Part shown: positions 36,753 through 46,758 of the stretch, in pieces
How positions within the stretch are numbered: the stretch's first letter is position 1
Layout of the letters: every line of letters starts with the position of its first letter
Assembly: GCF_003555545.1 (NCBI RefSeq)
Contig: NZ_CP032157.1
Location: forward strand, 4,716,546 to 4,780,545
Source of the DNA: Paraflavitalea soli
GTDB taxonomy: Bacteria; Bacteroidota; Bacteroidia; Chitinophagales; Chitinophagaceae
Length of the DNA: 64,000 nucleotides
Direction: 5' to 3'
Program-made: the position numbers and the translations under genes
The notes under the pieces: generated by a model
Told to the model about the DNA's origin: nothing
What the model saw: only the letters and a program-made list of their open reading frames with translations
Database searches by the model: none

Positions 36753-38266
36753 CTCCAACCAAAAGGACTAAGCTGCCAATATTCCTACTTCTATTACCCA
36801 TCTTTTCTTTACTGCATGCTTACAATGACTTACCAGGTTTTATCCCATTTAAACCAGCTGTCACATTTCTGCTGTTAACCTATTTGACCTTAACCCTTAT
36901 TTACCTTATCTGTTGGCAGTTCACTAAGCACACTGCGAAATCCGCTACCATCACCTTTATTATTCTACTGCTTCTCCTGTTTTTTGGTGCCTGGCACGAC
37001 CTTATAAAAAAAATAATAACCAATAATTTATTAAGTAGCTATAAGGTAATAATCCCTGTCACACTTGTTTTGACCTTTCTGCTCATCAAATACATTATTA
37101 AAAAAGATAAAACGCTATATACATTCAATCAGTATCTTTCTACGCTGATGCTAATATTATTCATACTTGAATTATCAAAAGCATTTATAAACACCATCTC
37201 AGTATCAAAGACAAAGAACCTGATCTACACAGACACGAGCATCACCCAACAATATAGATCATGCAACCAGGCCGACTCGTCAAAGCCTGACATCTATTTT
37301 TTGGTATTTGATGAATATACTAATAATCAAACCTTACAGGAAGTGTGGAATTTCAGGAATGATAGTATTACTAATTGGCTAACTGAACAGGGATTTTATA
37401 TAGTTACAAATGGAAAGGCTAATTATGACCTCACCCCTTTTTCCATAAGTACAACCTTTAACATGAACTATATAGATAACAGGAAGATTGGCAAGAAAGA
37501 TAGTGTATTTTACATTCTTCAGGCGGTAAGGTCATTGAGCGATAACACGACGTTCTCCCTGTTAAAAAAGGAAAATTACAACATTCGCTTTTTTGCACCT
37601 TTTGATAACCCAATTGAAAATATTGGCCTCTTACAGGAATTTGTCGATTATCCTCCTAAAAAATTATACAACCATACTTTACCCGGGAGAATTCAGCGTG
37701 ACATACTTTGGAACTTTATTCCAGCTACATCCCCTCTCTCAAAGCCCCGGCAAGATCAATTTAGCTACACCAATTGGCCGAAAAGAGTAAAAGATGTACA
37801 ACTGACCATAGATAAGATCAAATCCACCACTAACACACTTACAACCAGGCAACCTCAATTTGTATATGGACATTTTATGGTTACACACGACCCGCACCTG
37901 TTTAATGCAAATGGAACTGCTCGCACAGCAAGAGATATGGTGCTCAACTCCAAATTGTTCACTACCTATACCCAACAAATACAATATGCCAACAAAATAT
38001 TACACGACCTTGTTACTCATATACAGCAACACAATAGAAAAAATACCATCATTATTATTGAAGGGGATCATGGTTTCAGGCATATGCCGGATACCCTCAA
38101 AAAACATGATTTTTCCAACCTAAATTCAATCTATTTCCCGGACCGGGACTACAGGCAATTCTATCAGGAGATGAGCCCTGTAAATACTTTCAGAGTTCTT
38201 TTTAATCATTATTTTTGCCAATCCTTAGCAAGGCTGAAGGATTCTTCCATAAAAGTTAATTATTAA
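36749..38266 (+). CDS. Membrane-anchored sulfatase-like protein, paralogue, AT-rich
   Basis: 505 residues from the ATG at 36749, which overlaps the upstream stop (ATGA). Layout as in the gene before: five N-terminal TM helices, [20 protein letters not shown] and [16 protein letters not shown]. The DNA is visibly more AT-rich than all its neighbours, with many TTA/ATA/AAA codons, which suggests separate or later acquisition, or relaxed selection. The possible nucleophile is Thr or Ser in the TNNQT stretch rather than the Ser run of its paralogue. Confidence 0.8.
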   Translation: MTPTKRTKLPIFLLLLPIFSLLHAYNDLPGFIPFKPAVTFLLLTYLTLTLIYLICWQFTKHTAKSATITFIILLLLLFFGAWHDLIKKIITNNLLSSYKVIIPVTLVLTFLLIKYIIKKDKTLYTFNQYLSTLMLILFILELSKAFINTISVSKTKNLIYTDTSITQQYRSCNQADSSKPDIYFLVFDEYTNNQTLQEVWNFRNDSITNWLTEQGFYIVTNGKANYDLTPFSISTTFNMNYIDNRKIGKKDSVFYILQAVRSLSDNTTFSLLKKENYNIRFFAPFDNPIENIGLLQEFVDYPPKKLYNHTLPGRIQRDILWNFIPATSPLSKPRQDQFSYTNWPKRVKDVQLTIDKIKSTTNTLTTRQPQFVYGHFMVTHDPHLFNANGTARTARDMVLNSKLFTTYTQQIQYANKILHDLVTHIQQHNRKNTIIIIEGDHGFRHMPDTLKKHDFSNLNSIYFPDRDYRQFYQEMSPVNTFRVLFNHYFCQSLARLKDSSIKVNY

Positions 38267-38268
38267 TC

Positions 38269-39288
38269 ATGGCTAATTATATCCGAAACGACTGGACCCT
38301 GGAGGAGATACAGGAAATATACAATATGCCCCTGCTGGAGCTTGTTTACCGGGCAGCTACCGTACACCGCACTTTCAATGAAAGCAATGAGGTACAGGTT
38401 TGTACCCTGTTATCCATCAAAACCGGGGGGTGCTCAGAAGACTGCTCCTATTGCCCCCAGGCAGCCCGTTATCATACCGGCGTGGATGTACAGGCCTTAA
38501 TGAAAAAAGACGAAGTACTGGAATATGCCCAAAAAGCCAAGGAAGCTGGCTCTACCCGCTTTTGCATGGGCGCCGCATGGCGCGAAGTGCGTAATAACCG
38601 CGATTTTGACCGTGTACTCGACATGGTAAAAGGCGTAAATGAACTGGGTATGGAAGTTTGCTGTACCCTGGGCATGCTTACTGAAGATCAGGCCCAGAAA
38701 TTAGCCGAAGCCGGATTGTATGCTTACAATCATAACCTCGACACTTCTTCCGAATATTATGGAGAGATCATCACTACCCGTACTTATGATGACCGCCTGC
38801 AAACCCTGGACAATGTGCGCAAAGCTGGTGTATCTGTTTGCTGTGGTGGTATCGTAGGGCTGGGTGAAACGCATGAGGACAGGGTTAAGATGCTGTATAC
38901 CCTGGCCACCATGCCCGAGCATCCTGAAAGCGTGCCCGTCAATGCCCTGGTGCCTGTTAAGGGAACTCCCCTTGAGCACAATGGCAAGGTAAATGTGTGG
39001 GATATGGTGCGCATGATTGGCACTGCCCGCATCCTGATGCCTAAAGCCATGGTACGCCTGAGTGCCGGAAGGGCAACGATGAGCATTTCAGATCAGACCC
39101 TGTGTTTTATGGCCGGCGCCAATTCCATCTTTGCCGGTGAAAAATTGTTGACCACGCCTAACCCTTCCTTTGATGAGGATATGGCCATGTTTGATATGCT
39201 GGGATTAAAACCAAGAGAAGCTTTTAAAGCTGAGCAGGAAAATGGCGGCCACCATCATCACCATACACTGGAAGCCACCACTGCATAA
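38269..39288 (+). CDS. bioB: Biotin synthase
   Basis: 339 residues. The radical SAM cluster lies in [12 protein letters not shown], with Cys55, Cys59 and Cys62, and the family motifs [29 protein letters not shown] and [13 protein letters not shown] follow. It inserts sulfur into dethiobiotin to make biotin. The C-terminus carries a short natural run of five His ([14 protein letters not shown]). It begins 2 bp after the AT-rich sulfatase-like gene and is followed by a strong terminator, so it may share transcription with the run before it; the functional link is unclear. Confidence 0.97.
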   Translation: MANYIRNDWTLEEIQEIYNMPLLELVYRAATVHRTFNESNEVQVCTLLSIKTGGCSEDCSYCPQAARYHTGVDVQALMKKDEVLEYAQKAKEAGSTRFCMGAAWREVRNNRDFDRVLDMVKGVNELGMEVCCTLGMLTEDQAQKLAEAGLYAYNHNLDTSSEYYGEIITTRTYDDRLQTLDNVRKAGVSVCCGGIVGLGETHEDRVKMLYTLATMPEHPESVPVNALVPVKGTPLEHNGKVNVWDMVRMIGTARILMPKAMVRLSAGRATMSISDQTLCFMAGANSIFAGEKLLTTPNPSFDEDMAMFDMLGLKPREAFKAEQENGGHHHHHTLEATTA

Positions 39289-39307
39289 GTAGTTTTGTAT
39301 AAAAGAT

Positions 39308-39343
39308 AAAGCCTGAAGGATGTTCATTCTTCAGGCTTTATTA
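39308..39343 (+). terminator. Terminator after bioB
   Basis: AAAGCCTGAAG at 39308-39318 pairs with CTTCAGGCTTT at 39329-39339, giving an 11-bp stem and a 10-base loop. The tail is only moderately T-rich, and on the minus strand it could also end the receiver gene. Confidence 0.8.
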
Positions 39344-39378
39344 TTAATGTTGATCGTACGATCAGGATTGATATTTCC

Positions 39379-39783
39379 TCAACTGATAATATCCGAGATC
39401 TCTTTACAGAAGTATTGCTGTCCATCCATCACCAGCATAATAGCACCGATCATTTCTTCCCCGGATGAGTTTTTTGTTACATAGCCATTACCCCCCGCCT
39501 GCATCAGCGCATTGATATAGGAAAGATCCGTATGTACAGAGATGCCAATGATCTTGATGTCCTGCGAAAATTCACGGATAGCTTTCGTAGCCTCTATCCC
39601 ATTCATCGGATCCATATTAATATCCATCAATACAACATCCGGATGCAGGCTCCGGCAGGCTTCTACCGCCCGGAATCCATTTTCGCAAATAGCAGTCACC
39701 GACAACCTTTTATCCCGGTTCAATACCAGCTTCCACGCTTCCCGCACCAGGCGGTGATCATCAACTATAACCACTTTGATCAT
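39379..39783 (-). CDS. Stand-alone response-regulator receiver domain (no DNA-binding domain)
   Basis: 134 residues covering only a NarL-type receiver: VVIVDDH acid pair, phosphoacceptor Asp54 in LMDINMDPMNG, and the Lys in GYVTKNSSGEE. It stops at KEISDIIS, just where the linker to a LuxR-type HTH would begin in full-length members. No kinase gene is adjacent. It may act as a free receiver or have lost its output domain. Confidence 0.85.
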   Translation of the reverse strand: MIKVVIVDDHRLVREAWKLVLNRDKRLSVTAICENGFRAVEACRSLHPDVVLMDINMDPMNGIEATKAIREFSQDIKIIGISVHTDLSYINALMQAGGNGYVTKNSSGEEMIGAIMLVMDGQQYFCKEISDIIS

Positions 39784-40029
39784 TAATGGATTCGTTTTAC
39801 TATAGACACATTATTTTCCTCTGCCATCAGTAATTCCTTTGATATTTATCAACGCCGGCAGCCATTTTCTTCGCTCATTCCAGGCTGTTACAAACAATCT
39901 ATCCTTTACAGGGCATACCTACTAAAGTAATTGGATTTCTTTCAAATAAAGAAATTTGATCGCAAATTTTAAGAAAGTCAAAGGAAGTGGTTAACAATCT
40001 CTAAGGGTAAACAATTAATTACCAATTGG

Positions 40030-41076
40030 CTACCGGGTCTTGCCAAAATAATCACGGAGTGCAAGCGAAAGGCCAAACTGGTTATAGGCCGTATTGTTCT
40101 GGTAATAACTGCGGGCATAGCGTACCTGGATCTTTTTGAACAGCGCCCCTACACCCAGGGAAAAGCCATTGAACCCGTTGCCCGTATTACCTACGCTCAA
40201 CTCTTTGCGACGCAGGTGATTATAGCCGGCACTAATTTCTATTTTATCCGTTATATACAATTGCATCGACAATACGATGTGGCGGAACAACTTATCGAAC
40301 GTAATCTTTTTATCACCCGCATTCTGGTCAAAGCCATTCTCATTGTTGAACGCCGTATCCCGGTAACTGATGTCAAACTGGTGCAGGTGATGTGCTGTGA
40401 GGGTAAATTGTAATGGCGCTTTGGCCAATCTCTTGGAAATCCCCAATTGCAGGTCAAAAGGCAGATCGCCGGGGTCAGTTCCAGTATAAGCTTTCAGTTG
40501 GGCGCCCATGTTCTTGATCACCAGCGACGCCTGTAACAACCTTGCGGTATCGGCATAGCTGAGACCAATATCCAGCGCCAGGCCCGAAGAACGGTATTGC
40601 CCATAGTTGGAATGAATGAACTTAAACGTAGCGCCATAATACCAATGCTCCATATATTGACGACTGGCCGATAATTGAATTACATAATCCGAAGGCCTGA
40701 AATCGCCGAGACGGTTGCCCGCCATATCTGTTTCCGGTATAGTACCATAATTGAAATAATTCACCCCTGCCGCAAAAGTAGTTCCCGAGGCTTCATGCCT
40801 GAACCCCGTAAACAGGTGATAGTTCCGGATATCCCCATAAAAAGCATTGAATACAAAATTGGCCTGCGTATGCATGGAAGGCCTTAATAAAGCCGGGTTG
40901 TGCCAGGCTACTCCAATATCAGCCGATTGATTGGAAATATTGATACCGCCCAGTCCGGTCAATTGAGGAGTGTTGGGTAATTTGAGGAAATTATAAACGC
41001 TGTTGCCTCCCAGGGTTTGGCCAACCCCATAAATCTGTATCAGCAGCAAAACCGGTATCAACAATACTTTCCGCAT
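40030..41076 (-). CDS. porQ: PorQ-like type IX secretion outer-membrane protein
   Basis: 348 residues from the Met at 41076, whose signal peptide is MRKVLLIPVLLLIQIYGVGQ. The mature start LGGNSVYNFLKLPNTPQLTG and the following GGINIS and WHNPALL fit the PorQ/PorV-like beta barrels of the Bacteroidota type IX secretion system. It sits in the outer membrane. An upstream in-frame Met at 41139 adds 21 residues before the signal peptide, so I rejected it. No other Por gene is in the window, as usual for these scattered genes. Confidence 0.85.
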   Translation of the reverse strand: MRKVLLIPVLLLIQIYGVGQTLGGNSVYNFLKLPNTPQLTGLGGINISNQSADIGVAWHNPALLRPSMHTQANFVFNAFYGDIRNYHLFTGFRHEASGTTFAAGVNYFNYGTIPETDMAGNRLGDFRPSDYVIQLSASRQYMEHWYYGATFKFIHSNYGQYRSSGLALDIGLSYADTARLLQASLVIKNMGAQLKAYTGTDPGDLPFDLQLGISKRLAKAPLQFTLTAHHLHQFDISYRDTAFNNENGFDQNAGDKKITFDKLFRHIVLSMQLYITDKIEISAGYNHLRRKELSVGNTGNGFNGFSLGVGALFKKIQVRYARSYYQNNTAYNQFGLSLALRDYFGKTR

Positions 41077-41318
41077 GCAGTAGTGCAAACGAAAGTAGGT
41101 GATAATTTGCAAGGTTTTGTTAAAAAAAAATTCCTCCATGGATATGGAGGAATTCCTTTAACCCTTAAAACAACCAACATGAAAAATTTATAATGATCTT
41201 GAATTTGCTTCGTAATGACCACTATACTAATATAACAAGGTCACGTTTTCTTTGTTCACTTCGTAGAAGATAATCTTATTAAAATCCCATTAAAGCAAAA
41301 AGAGTAACAACTAAAAGC

Positions 41319-41370
41319 GAAGAGGTGACACCTTTTCGTTTGCTTCGCAAAGGAAAAGGTGTCACCTCTT
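41319..41370 (-). terminator. Long perfect hairpin after lon
   Basis: An 18-bp perfect inverted repeat: AAGAGGTGACACCTTTTC at 41319-41336 against GAAAAGGTGTCACCTCTT at 41353-41370. The 16-base loop holds a nested TTTGC/GCAAA stem. It lies 22 bp after the lon stop and is the natural terminator for lon. Confidence 0.8.
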
Positions 41371-41391
41371 TCATAACTAACTTATACGATC

Positions 41392-43803
41392 CTACACCAA
41401 TGCCAGTTCCAGCACCTGCTGCATTGTTTTTACGTAATGGAATTTCAATCCTTTGATAAATGTTGAATCTATGTCCTGGATATCTTTCTCATTCTGCCAG
41501 CAAAGAATGATCTCTTTGAGTCCCGCTCTCCTGGCAGCCAGCACTTTTTCCTTGATCCCACCTACCGGCAATACTTGTCCCCGTAAAGTGATCTCACCTG
41601 TCATAGCCACGTAAGGTTTAATACGTCTGCCTGTTAAAGCAGAACAAATAGCCGACATCATCGTAATACCGGCACTGGGGCCATCCTTGGGAGTAGCTCC
41701 CTCCGGTACGTGTATGTGAATGGTTTTCTTTTCAAAAATGCTACTGTCGATATCCAGCTTTTTAGCGTTTGACTGCAGCCAGGTCAATGCCGTAGCAGCA
41801 CTTTCCTTCATCACATTACCCAGGTTGCCCGTAAGCTTCAGATCGCCCTTGCCATCACTAAGACTGGTTTCAACGAAAAGAATATCGCCACCAACATAGG
41901 TCCAGGCAAGACCTACAGCCACACCAGGCATATTAGCCACTTTGTACATTTCATTGCTGAAACGCGGCTTGCCCAATATCTTCTCGATATCATTGGCTGT
42001 AATCGTACTTTTCACCTTATTTTTTGTAGCATATTCCTTTGCTTCATAACGCATTATTGAAGCCAGGTAACGGTCCAGTTCCCTTACCCCACTCTCACGT
42101 GTATAATCCTGGATGATCTTTTCCAGCACCTTGTCGCCTACTTTGAAATTGATGTCTTTCAAACCATGCGCTTCTTTTTGCTTCGGCAGCAGGTGACGTT
42201 TCGCAATCTCCACTTTCTCTTCTACCGCATAACCGCTCAGGTCAATGATCTCCAGCCGGTCGCGCAGGGCTGGTTGAATGTTATTGATGTCATTGGCCGT
42301 GGCAATGAACAATACCTTACTGAGATCATATTCCAGTTCCAGGTAGTTGTCATAGAAGGTATGGTTCTGCTCAGGGTCCAATACCTCCAGCAAAGCAGAA
42401 GAAGGATCGCCGCGGAAATCAGTACCTACTTTATCAATCTCATCCAATATGACGACCGGGTTGGAAGATTTTATTTTACGGAGCGACTGCACGATACGGC
42501 CAGGCATAGCGCCGATATAAGTTTTACGGTGTCCCCTTATTTCACTTTCATCATGCAGGCCACCCAGGCTGATCCGTACATATTTGCGTTCAATGGCACT
42601 TGCGATACTACGTCCCAGCGAAGTTTTACCAATACCGGGAGGGCCTATAAAACAAAGGATCGGGCTCTTCATATCACCCTTCAGCTTCAGTACCGCCAGG
42701 TATTCCAGGATACGTTCCTTCACCTTATTCATACCGTAATGATCACGGTCCAGTATCTTCCGGGCCTTTTTCAGGTCATACAGGTCCTTGGTATAGATGC
42801 CCCAGGGAAGGTCCAGCATCAGGTCGAGGTGATTGTACACCACCGAATAATCCGGCGTGCTGGGATGCATACGCTCCAGCTTTTCAATGCCCTTTTTGAA
42901 CATCTCTTTGGCAGCTTCTGACCATTTGGTGGTTTCTGCCTTATTTCTCATTTCCTTGATCTCCCGGTCGTTCGTATCGCCACCCAGCTCTTCCTTAATG
43001 CTCTTCATTTGCTGCTGCAGGAAATACTCCCGCTGCTGCTTGTCCAGCTCCGTCTTCGTTTTTGTCGTTACTTTATTCTTCAGCTCGGCAAATTGCAATT
43101 CCCGTTGCAGCAACTGCATGAGCAAGTCAGCCCTTGCTTCTATATTACTCATTTCCAGCAGCTTCTGTTTTTCTACCAGCTCTGTATTGAGGTTGCTCGA
43201 AATGAAATGAATAAGAAAAGAGGGATTCTCGATGTTCTTTAAAATGATCGCCGCATCCGAGGGAATATTGGGCGATAACTGGATGATCTGCGTGGCCAGG
43301 TCCTTGATATTGGCTACATAAGCCTCAAAATCATCGGGTTTTGCCGCATCATCCTCTTCCAGTAAGGTAATGGCAGCCTTAAAATAGGGGTCATCAGTAA
43401 GGATACTGGCTATTTTAAAGCGCTTTTTGCCTTGAATGATCACCGTGGTGCCGCCATCCGGCATCTTGATCAGCTTAATAATTTTGGCAACAGTACCAAT
43501 ATCTTCCAGATCGCTGACAGTAGGGTCTTCTACATTACTGTCTTTTTGTGCAACCACACCTACCAATTTGTCAGCCTTGTAAGCATCGTTGATTGCCTTA
43601 ATACTTTTATCGCGCCCCACCGTAATGGGCAATACCACACCTGGAAATAGTACCGTATTTCTTAACGGCAACAAGGGCAATTCGCCCGGTATCACAATCT
43701 CAGGGCCATTATCACCTTCATTTTCGTTGAGGGGGATTATCGGGATAAAGTCCATATCGTCTTCTGACTGAAACAATATTGAGGGTTCTTTCATACTACT
43801 CAT
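41392..43803 (-). CDS. lon: Lon protease
   Basis: 803 residues, full length. N-terminal substrate-binding domain (PLLPLRNTVLFPGVVLPI), AAA+ core with Walker A GPPGIGKTSLGRS and Walker B VVILDEIDK, and the C-terminal protease with the Ser-Lys dyad Ser710 (KDGPSAGITM) and Lys751 (GGIKEKVLAA). It degrades damaged or regulatory proteins in the cytosol using ATP. Monocistronic: a strong hairpin follows and the PhzF remnant is 200 bp upstream. A 251-codon antisense frame inside it is a shadow. Confidence 0.98.
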   Translation of the reverse strand: MSSMKEPSILFQSEDDMDFIPIIPLNENEGDNGPEIVIPGELPLLPLRNTVLFPGVVLPITVGRDKSIKAINDAYKADKLVGVVAQKDSNVEDPTVSDLEDIGTVAKIIKLIKMPDGGTTVIIQGKKRFKIASILTDDPYFKAAITLLEEDDAAKPDDFEAYVANIKDLATQIIQLSPNIPSDAAIILKNIENPSFLIHFISSNLNTELVEKQKLLEMSNIEARADLLMQLLQRELQFAELKNKVTTKTKTELDKQQREYFLQQQMKSIKEELGGDTNDREIKEMRNKAETTKWSEAAKEMFKKGIEKLERMHPSTPDYSVVYNHLDLMLDLPWGIYTKDLYDLKKARKILDRDHYGMNKVKERILEYLAVLKLKGDMKSPILCFIGPPGIGKTSLGRSIASAIERKYVRISLGGLHDESEIRGHRKTYIGAMPGRIVQSLRKIKSSNPVVILDEIDKVGTDFRGDPSSALLEVLDPEQNHTFYDNYLELEYDLSKVLFIATANDINNIQPALRDRLEIIDLSGYAVEEKVEIAKRHLLPKQKEAHGLKDINFKVGDKVLEKIIQDYTRESGVRELDRYLASIMRYEAKEYATKNKVKSTITANDIEKILGKPRFSNEMYKVANMPGVAVGLAWTYVGGDILFVETSLSDGKGDLKLTGNLGNVMKESAATALTWLQSNAKKLDIDSSIFEKKTIHIHVPEGATPKDGPSAGITMMSAICSALTGRRIKPYVAMTGEITLRGQVLPVGGIKEKVLAARRAGLKEIILCWQNEKDIQDIDSTFIKGLKFHYVKTMQQVLELALV

Positions 43804-44001
43804 ACTACAGTTTATCTATGACAAAATAACACGTCGTACCTTAAAATCCTTTGATTTTGAAGAGAAGGGTATATAGGTCAAGTTTAGTGCCAAGCGAAAA
43901 ATGGCGTAGAATACTTCCAGCCAAACGGGCAAGTAATTAAATACTTCAGGACCATACGGATGAGCCAAATATACGACCTAATGGGTCGATGCGGCAGCTG
44001 G

Positions 44002-44535
44002 CTACCGGGCGGGTGCCATAATACCTGTTTGAAGGGAGCTGATCTTTCCTTCCTGGAGGTGGAGGTGAACGGCCAAACGGCCGGGAGCGGGCGATTCAGG
44101 GGAATAAGCATGAATAATGACCATCTCATCTTTCTTAATCATCGCAATATCATACAAATAGCAGGCAAGCGCCCCGGCAGCCAGCGCCTGGGATTCTGCT
44201 TGCGGTTCATCCGCCAACAGGGTAAGGATACGCGCTACTGCATCGGCCTCCTCCCCGGCATGCCGGTGAAAAATACAATAGCCCGACAAACTGTACTGGC
44301 TAGTTAGCAGGCGGATACTTTCCGGTGCCGGATGCAGGGACTCTAATATCTCCCGGGTCTTTACCTCCAGCAGCAGGAATGCTGCTCCGGTTTGAACGAT
44401 CATTGGCAGGGCGGCGATATGATCGGCCGTTATGCCCAATGACAACAAAACCTGTTCATTTTCCTTCACAGGAGCATATTCAGGAGCCGGCAATATGCCA
44501 GGCTCATTGGTCTTTGCTGTTTTCATAACTGCCAT
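44002..44535 (-). pseudogene. PhzF-like fragment lacking the N-terminal domain
   Basis: 177 codons (an inner Met at 44526 is also possible). The part TGAAFLLLEVKTREILESLH and the later QALAAGALACYLYD look like the C-terminal half of PhzF-family isomerases; about 120 N-terminal residues with the catalytic Glu are absent. The frame begins 12 bp from the divergent Crp gene, leaving no room for a promoter between them. So it is likely a remnant of a truncated gene; the family call is by eye. Confidence 0.45.
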
Positions 44536-44546
44536 ATCTTTACCTT

Positions 44547-45128
44547 ATGTACGATCTCATTCTCAAAAACATTGCCCGCTTCATACAATTGACCCCGGAA
44601 GAAACGGACCGTTTTACCTCCGTCCTGAAGCCCCGTACCCTCCGCAAACGTCAATACCTGGTGCAGGCAGGCGATGTATTCCGCTATGAATGCTTTGTGA
44701 ACAAGGGTTCCCTGCGAACCTACCATGTAGACAACAACGGGCAGGAACACATTGTTATGTTTGCTTTTGAGGACTGGTGGACCGGAGACATGTATAGTTT
44801 TCTCAGTGGACAGCCCGCTTTATACAATGTTGAAGCCCTGGAAGACGTCGAATTGCTCCTGATCGAGAAAAGTCAATTGGAACAATTGTACATAGATATA
44901 CCCAAATTTGATCGTTTCTTCCGCGTTTTGCTGCAAAACGCCTATATCTCCATGCAGCGCCGTATTAGCGATAATATGAGCCTGACCGCCGAGGAGCGCT
45001 ACCTCGACTTTATCAACCGTTATCCGCATTTTGAGCAGCGCCTGTCCCAAAAACAGATCGCTTCCTACCTCGGCATCACCCCCGAATCTTTGAGCCGCAT
45101 CCGCCGCCAAATGGCCGGGAAGAATTAA
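44547..45128 (+). CDS. Crp/Fnr family transcription regulator
   Basis: 193 residues. Cyclic-nucleotide-binding-type beta barrel (about 20-130; RKRQYLVQAGDVFRYECFVN) and a C-terminal HTH (LSQKQIASYLGITPESLSRI). The ligand-binding residues of true CRP are not obvious, so it may bind another effector or none. Its start is only 12 bp from the divergent PhzF remnant, so its promoter must lie within that frame. A DoxX gene follows 160 bp downstream. Confidence 0.9.
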   Translation: MYDLILKNIARFIQLTPEETDRFTSVLKPRTLRKRQYLVQAGDVFRYECFVNKGSLRTYHVDNNGQEHIVMFAFEDWWTGDMYSFLSGQPALYNVEALEDVELLLIEKSQLEQLYIDIPKFDRFFRVLLQNAYISMQRRISDNMSLTAEERYLDFINRYPHFEQRLSQKQIASYLGITPESLSRIRRQMAGKN

Positions 45129-45288
45129 AGCCAGCTACCCCTCATCAGCCCAGCATAAAACGCGGCAGCAACCCGAAACTCTAAACGCGAACCCCAAAAC
45201 TTCACTTATCCTATGGTAAGGCTTTTTCTTACCAGGCATCATTGGAAACAGGGGCCTGTTTGACGGACTTTTACAAAAAGATTCAGTC

Positions 45289-45777
45289 ATGCAACAAAGA
45301 TTATTAGCAACAGACAACAATTACAGCTGGTTTATATTACGCGTAACCCTTGGGGTAGTGATGCTCGGTCATGGATTACAAAAAGCACTGGGATGGTTTG
45401 ACGGTTTTGGATGGCACAATACCATGGGATATTTTACCGGCACCGTAGGCCTTCCTGCCTGGCTTAGCGCATTCGTAATACTCATCGAATCCGTAGGCGC
45501 CATTTTACTCATCGTTGGTTTTGCCGGCAGGATCAATGCAGCCCTCCTGGGTATCGTAATGGCAGGTGCCTTCTTTGTAGATCACCTGCCCAATGGTTTT
45601 TTCATGAATTGGTTCGGCAATCACAAAGGAGAAGGATACGAATTTGATATCCTGTTCTGGGCTATTGCTCTTATTATCGTCATCAATGGTAGTGGCAAAT
45701 GGTCGATAGACAGGTGGATCCTTTCCCGTAAAGCCGGCTTTTCAACCCGTACCCTCAACAAGCCAGCTGTGCTATAA
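45289..45777 (+). CDS. DoxX family membrane protein
   Basis: 162 residues with four TM segments. The start WFILRVTLGVVMLGHGLQKA and the second helix LSAFVILIESVGAILLIVGF match DoxX/DUF4870-type small quinone-linked membrane proteins, often found near oxidative-stress or regulator genes. It may be controlled by the Crp/Fnr protein upstream, but this is inferred only from adjacency. A bidirectional terminator follows. Confidence 0.88.
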   Translation: MQQRLLATDNNYSWFILRVTLGVVMLGHGLQKALGWFDGFGWHNTMGYFTGTVGLPAWLSAFVILIESVGAILLIVGFAGRINAALLGIVMAGAFFVDHLPNGFFMNWFGNHKGEGYEFDILFWAIALIIVINGSGKWSIDRWILSRKAGFSTRTLNKPAVL

Positions 45778-45790
45778 GCTCTATTAAAAC

Positions 45791-45829
45791 AAAAAGCCTT
45801 GCAGACCTTTCCGGCCTGCAAGGCTTTTT
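45791..45829. terminator. Bidirectional terminator between DoxX and the beta-barrel gene
   Basis: AAAAAGCCTTGCAG at 45791-45804 pairs with CTGCAAGGCTTTTT at 45816-45829; an A-run and a T-run flank the GC-rich stem, so it serves both convergent genes. Confidence 0.85.
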
Positions 45830-45851
45830 ACATTATCTGTATAAAACCAAG

Positions 45852-46439
45852 CTACAAAATGGTCAATCCAAGGTATAACTGAAAGCCCTGGTTCTTCCAT
45901 TTGTCTTTATTGTCGATATCATTGATATTGGTTAAACCGACCACATAACGGCCCCCTACACGCAATGCGCCAAGGTTTAGCTGGGCGCCGCCTAACATAG
46001 AGAAATCTCCACTTTTAAAGGCTTCTTTGGTATTGCCAAAAACATCCTTATCCTGATCAATTAAAATACCGAATTGAGGACCAGCCTGCAGAGAAAGAAT
46101 CTTCACAGGTCTATAACTTAACAATAAAGGAATACTGATATAATTAAGCTTTCCTTTGTAATCCTCTTTAGAACCTCCATAAAGATCTCCCAAATTATCC
46201 CCTGTCCGGTAATTCGTTTGATTCCACAAAAGCTCAGGCTGGATACCCCATTTTTGATTAAAGTTGATCTCCGCAAAAGCGCCCAGGTTATAGCCAAACC
46301 GGAATTCGTCATTAAAAGATTTACCATCCACTTTTAAAATGTTGGCGCCAGCTTTGAAGCCAAGGTGAAAACCTTGAGCAAACGAGAAGGTAGTAAGGGC
46401 TAATGCTACCGCCAGTAAGGTCAGTGATTTCTTTTTCAT
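45852..46439 (-). CDS. Outer-membrane beta-barrel protein
   Basis: 195 residues. Signal peptide KKKSLTLLAVALALTTFSFA, then GFHLGFKAGANILKVDGKSF and alternating aromatic strands ending in LYLGLTIL, as in small PorT-like or OmpW-type barrels of the Bacteroidota. Ends with a hydrophobic beta signal. No specific function. It is divergent from the LytTR gene. Confidence 0.85.
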   Translation of the reverse strand: MKKKSLTLLAVALALTTFSFAQGFHLGFKAGANILKVDGKSFNDEFRFGYNLGAFAEINFNQKWGIQPELLWNQTNYRTGDNLGDLYGGSKEDYKGKLNYISIPLLLSYRPVKILSLQAGPQFGILIDQDKDVFGNTKEAFKSGDFSMLGGAQLNLGALRVGGRYVVGLTNINDIDNKDKWKNQGFQLYLGLTIL

Positions 46440-46758
46440 AAATCAATTGATGTTTAGTTCACAGAGTATTTTTCAACTTATATGCCAAGGAAACAAAATT
46501 GGTTGTTAATTCGTTACGCCGTTCGTGAATAAAGTTATAAAATAGGACAACCAATGTGACCATTACCCCTATGCTGATTTATTTTCCTGCAAATTATCCG
46601 GTAGTTAAACGGTGGTAGCGATGCCCGGAAACGGTCACTCGTTTGTGTAATACAACCTGATGCGTATTAAAAAATTGCTAATGGGCTGATCAATTGCCAT
46701 ATTTTTCATACCTTAAACATAACATATCCATTTACCAAAGCTTGTTCCTCTGAAAAAA
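46440..46758. other. Divergent intergenic region without a clear signal
   Basis: 319 bp between the beta-barrel and LytTR genes. TAACTTTA-like sequence is present on the minus strand, but no TTG sits at the proper spacing, so no promoter is called. Confidence 0.5.

Noticed and set aside
42166-42921. A 251-codon plus-strand frame inside lon
   Set aside because: It lies fully antisense to a complete lon gene with all catalytic motifs; composition is that of a shadow frame.
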